Shown here: positions 14,424-14,485 of the stretch, piece by piece
Layout: each line of letters begins with the position of its first letter
How positions within the stretch are numbered: position 1 is the stretch's first letter
Assembly: GCA_946482045.1 (NCBI GenBank)
Contig: CAMLPZ010000083.1
Span: 1 to 14,485 of the forward strand
DNA: 14,485 bases
From: an uncultured Asticcacaulis sp.
Lineage (GTDB): Bacteria > Pseudomonadota > Alphaproteobacteria > Caulobacterales > Caulobacteraceae
Direction of reading: 5' to 3'
The notes under the pieces: generated by a model
Database searches by the model: none
What the model saw: the letters and a program-made list of their open reading frames with translations, nothing else
What the model was told of the DNA's origin: nothing
Program-made: the position numbers and the translations under genes

Positions 14424-14485
14424 ATGATTGAAATTTTAACCGAAGAGGCATTGAAAGCAGTTGTATCTATTGTTCAAGGGCAGCT
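14424..14485 (+). CDS. Start of an unrecognised AT-rich gene (cut by window end)
   Basis: An ATG at 14424 opens a frame of 20 full codons to the window edge, beginning MIEILTEEALKAVVSIV. GAGGG lies 4 nt upstream, slightly close. The sequence is acidic at the start then amphipathic, too short to identify. Its codons are AT-rich (ATT, TTA, GAA, GTA), unlike the GC-rich codons of the preceding genes. This may mark the edge of horizontally acquired DNA, which cannot be tested within this window. Confidence 0.5.
   Translation, partial: MIEILTEEALKAVVSIVQGQ

Noticed and set aside
1..14485. tRNA, rRNA or riboswitch genes
   Set aside because: I looked through the intergenic stretches and saw no cloverleaf with a GGTTCRA-type arm, rRNA motif or known riboswitch core; a covariance-model scan would settle this.

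Overview
This 14.5 kb window looks like chromosomal DNA of an alphaproteobacterium, most likely Caulobacterales (Caulobacteraceae, Asticcacaulis- or Caulobacter-like). This is inferred from high-GC coding DNA, two UrcA-family genes, a pyrB-pyrC'-plsY order that I recall from Caulobacter, divergent ruvX and gatCA modules, and a GAAC-N7-GAAC motif matching the alphaproteobacterial LexA box. Genus assignment is inference only. Nearly all genes are core or housekeeping. I see no rRNA, tRNA, CRISPR array, transposase or phage gene.

Left block (1-3014, minus strand): pyrB (aspartate carbamoyltransferase) overlaps by one base a pyrC-like gene whose product has lost most dihydroorotase metal ligands. 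It is therefore probably the non-catalytic partner (PyrC'/PyrX type) of PyrB. Downstream is plsY, cut by the window edge. A 124 bp double-hairpin repeat separates pyrC' from plsY. Diverging from pyrB is a gene of the isocitrate lyase/PEP mutase superfamily (3015-3830). It converges on a two-gene minus-strand unit, ruvX/yqgF followed by an AEC-family transporter, which overlap as TTGA.

Centre (5358-9089): an AT-rich intergenic stretch leads into two tandem exported UrcA-family proteins, each with its own short leader hairpin, ribosome site and terminator-like hairpin. The gatC-gatA pair follows (TAATG overlap) without gatB, then a one-helix membrane protein of unknown role.

Right block (9090-14485, plus strand): an OPT-family transporter, a RidA-family deaminase, a membrane GGDEF-EAL protein with both catalytic sites intact, and a 43-residue very basic protein. 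Next comes a second copy of the double-hairpin repeat, placed exactly as the first relative to the upstream gene. It is followed by a 76-residue protein behind a perfect LexA-type box, and by the start of an AT-rich unrecognised gene cut by the window end.

The observations most worth attention are the composite repeat lying exactly 3 bp after a stop codon in both places, the SOS-type box in front of an unknown small protein, and the pseudo-dihydroorotase coupled to pyrB. I did not find an obvious new multi-gene system such as a defence island or biosynthetic cluster.
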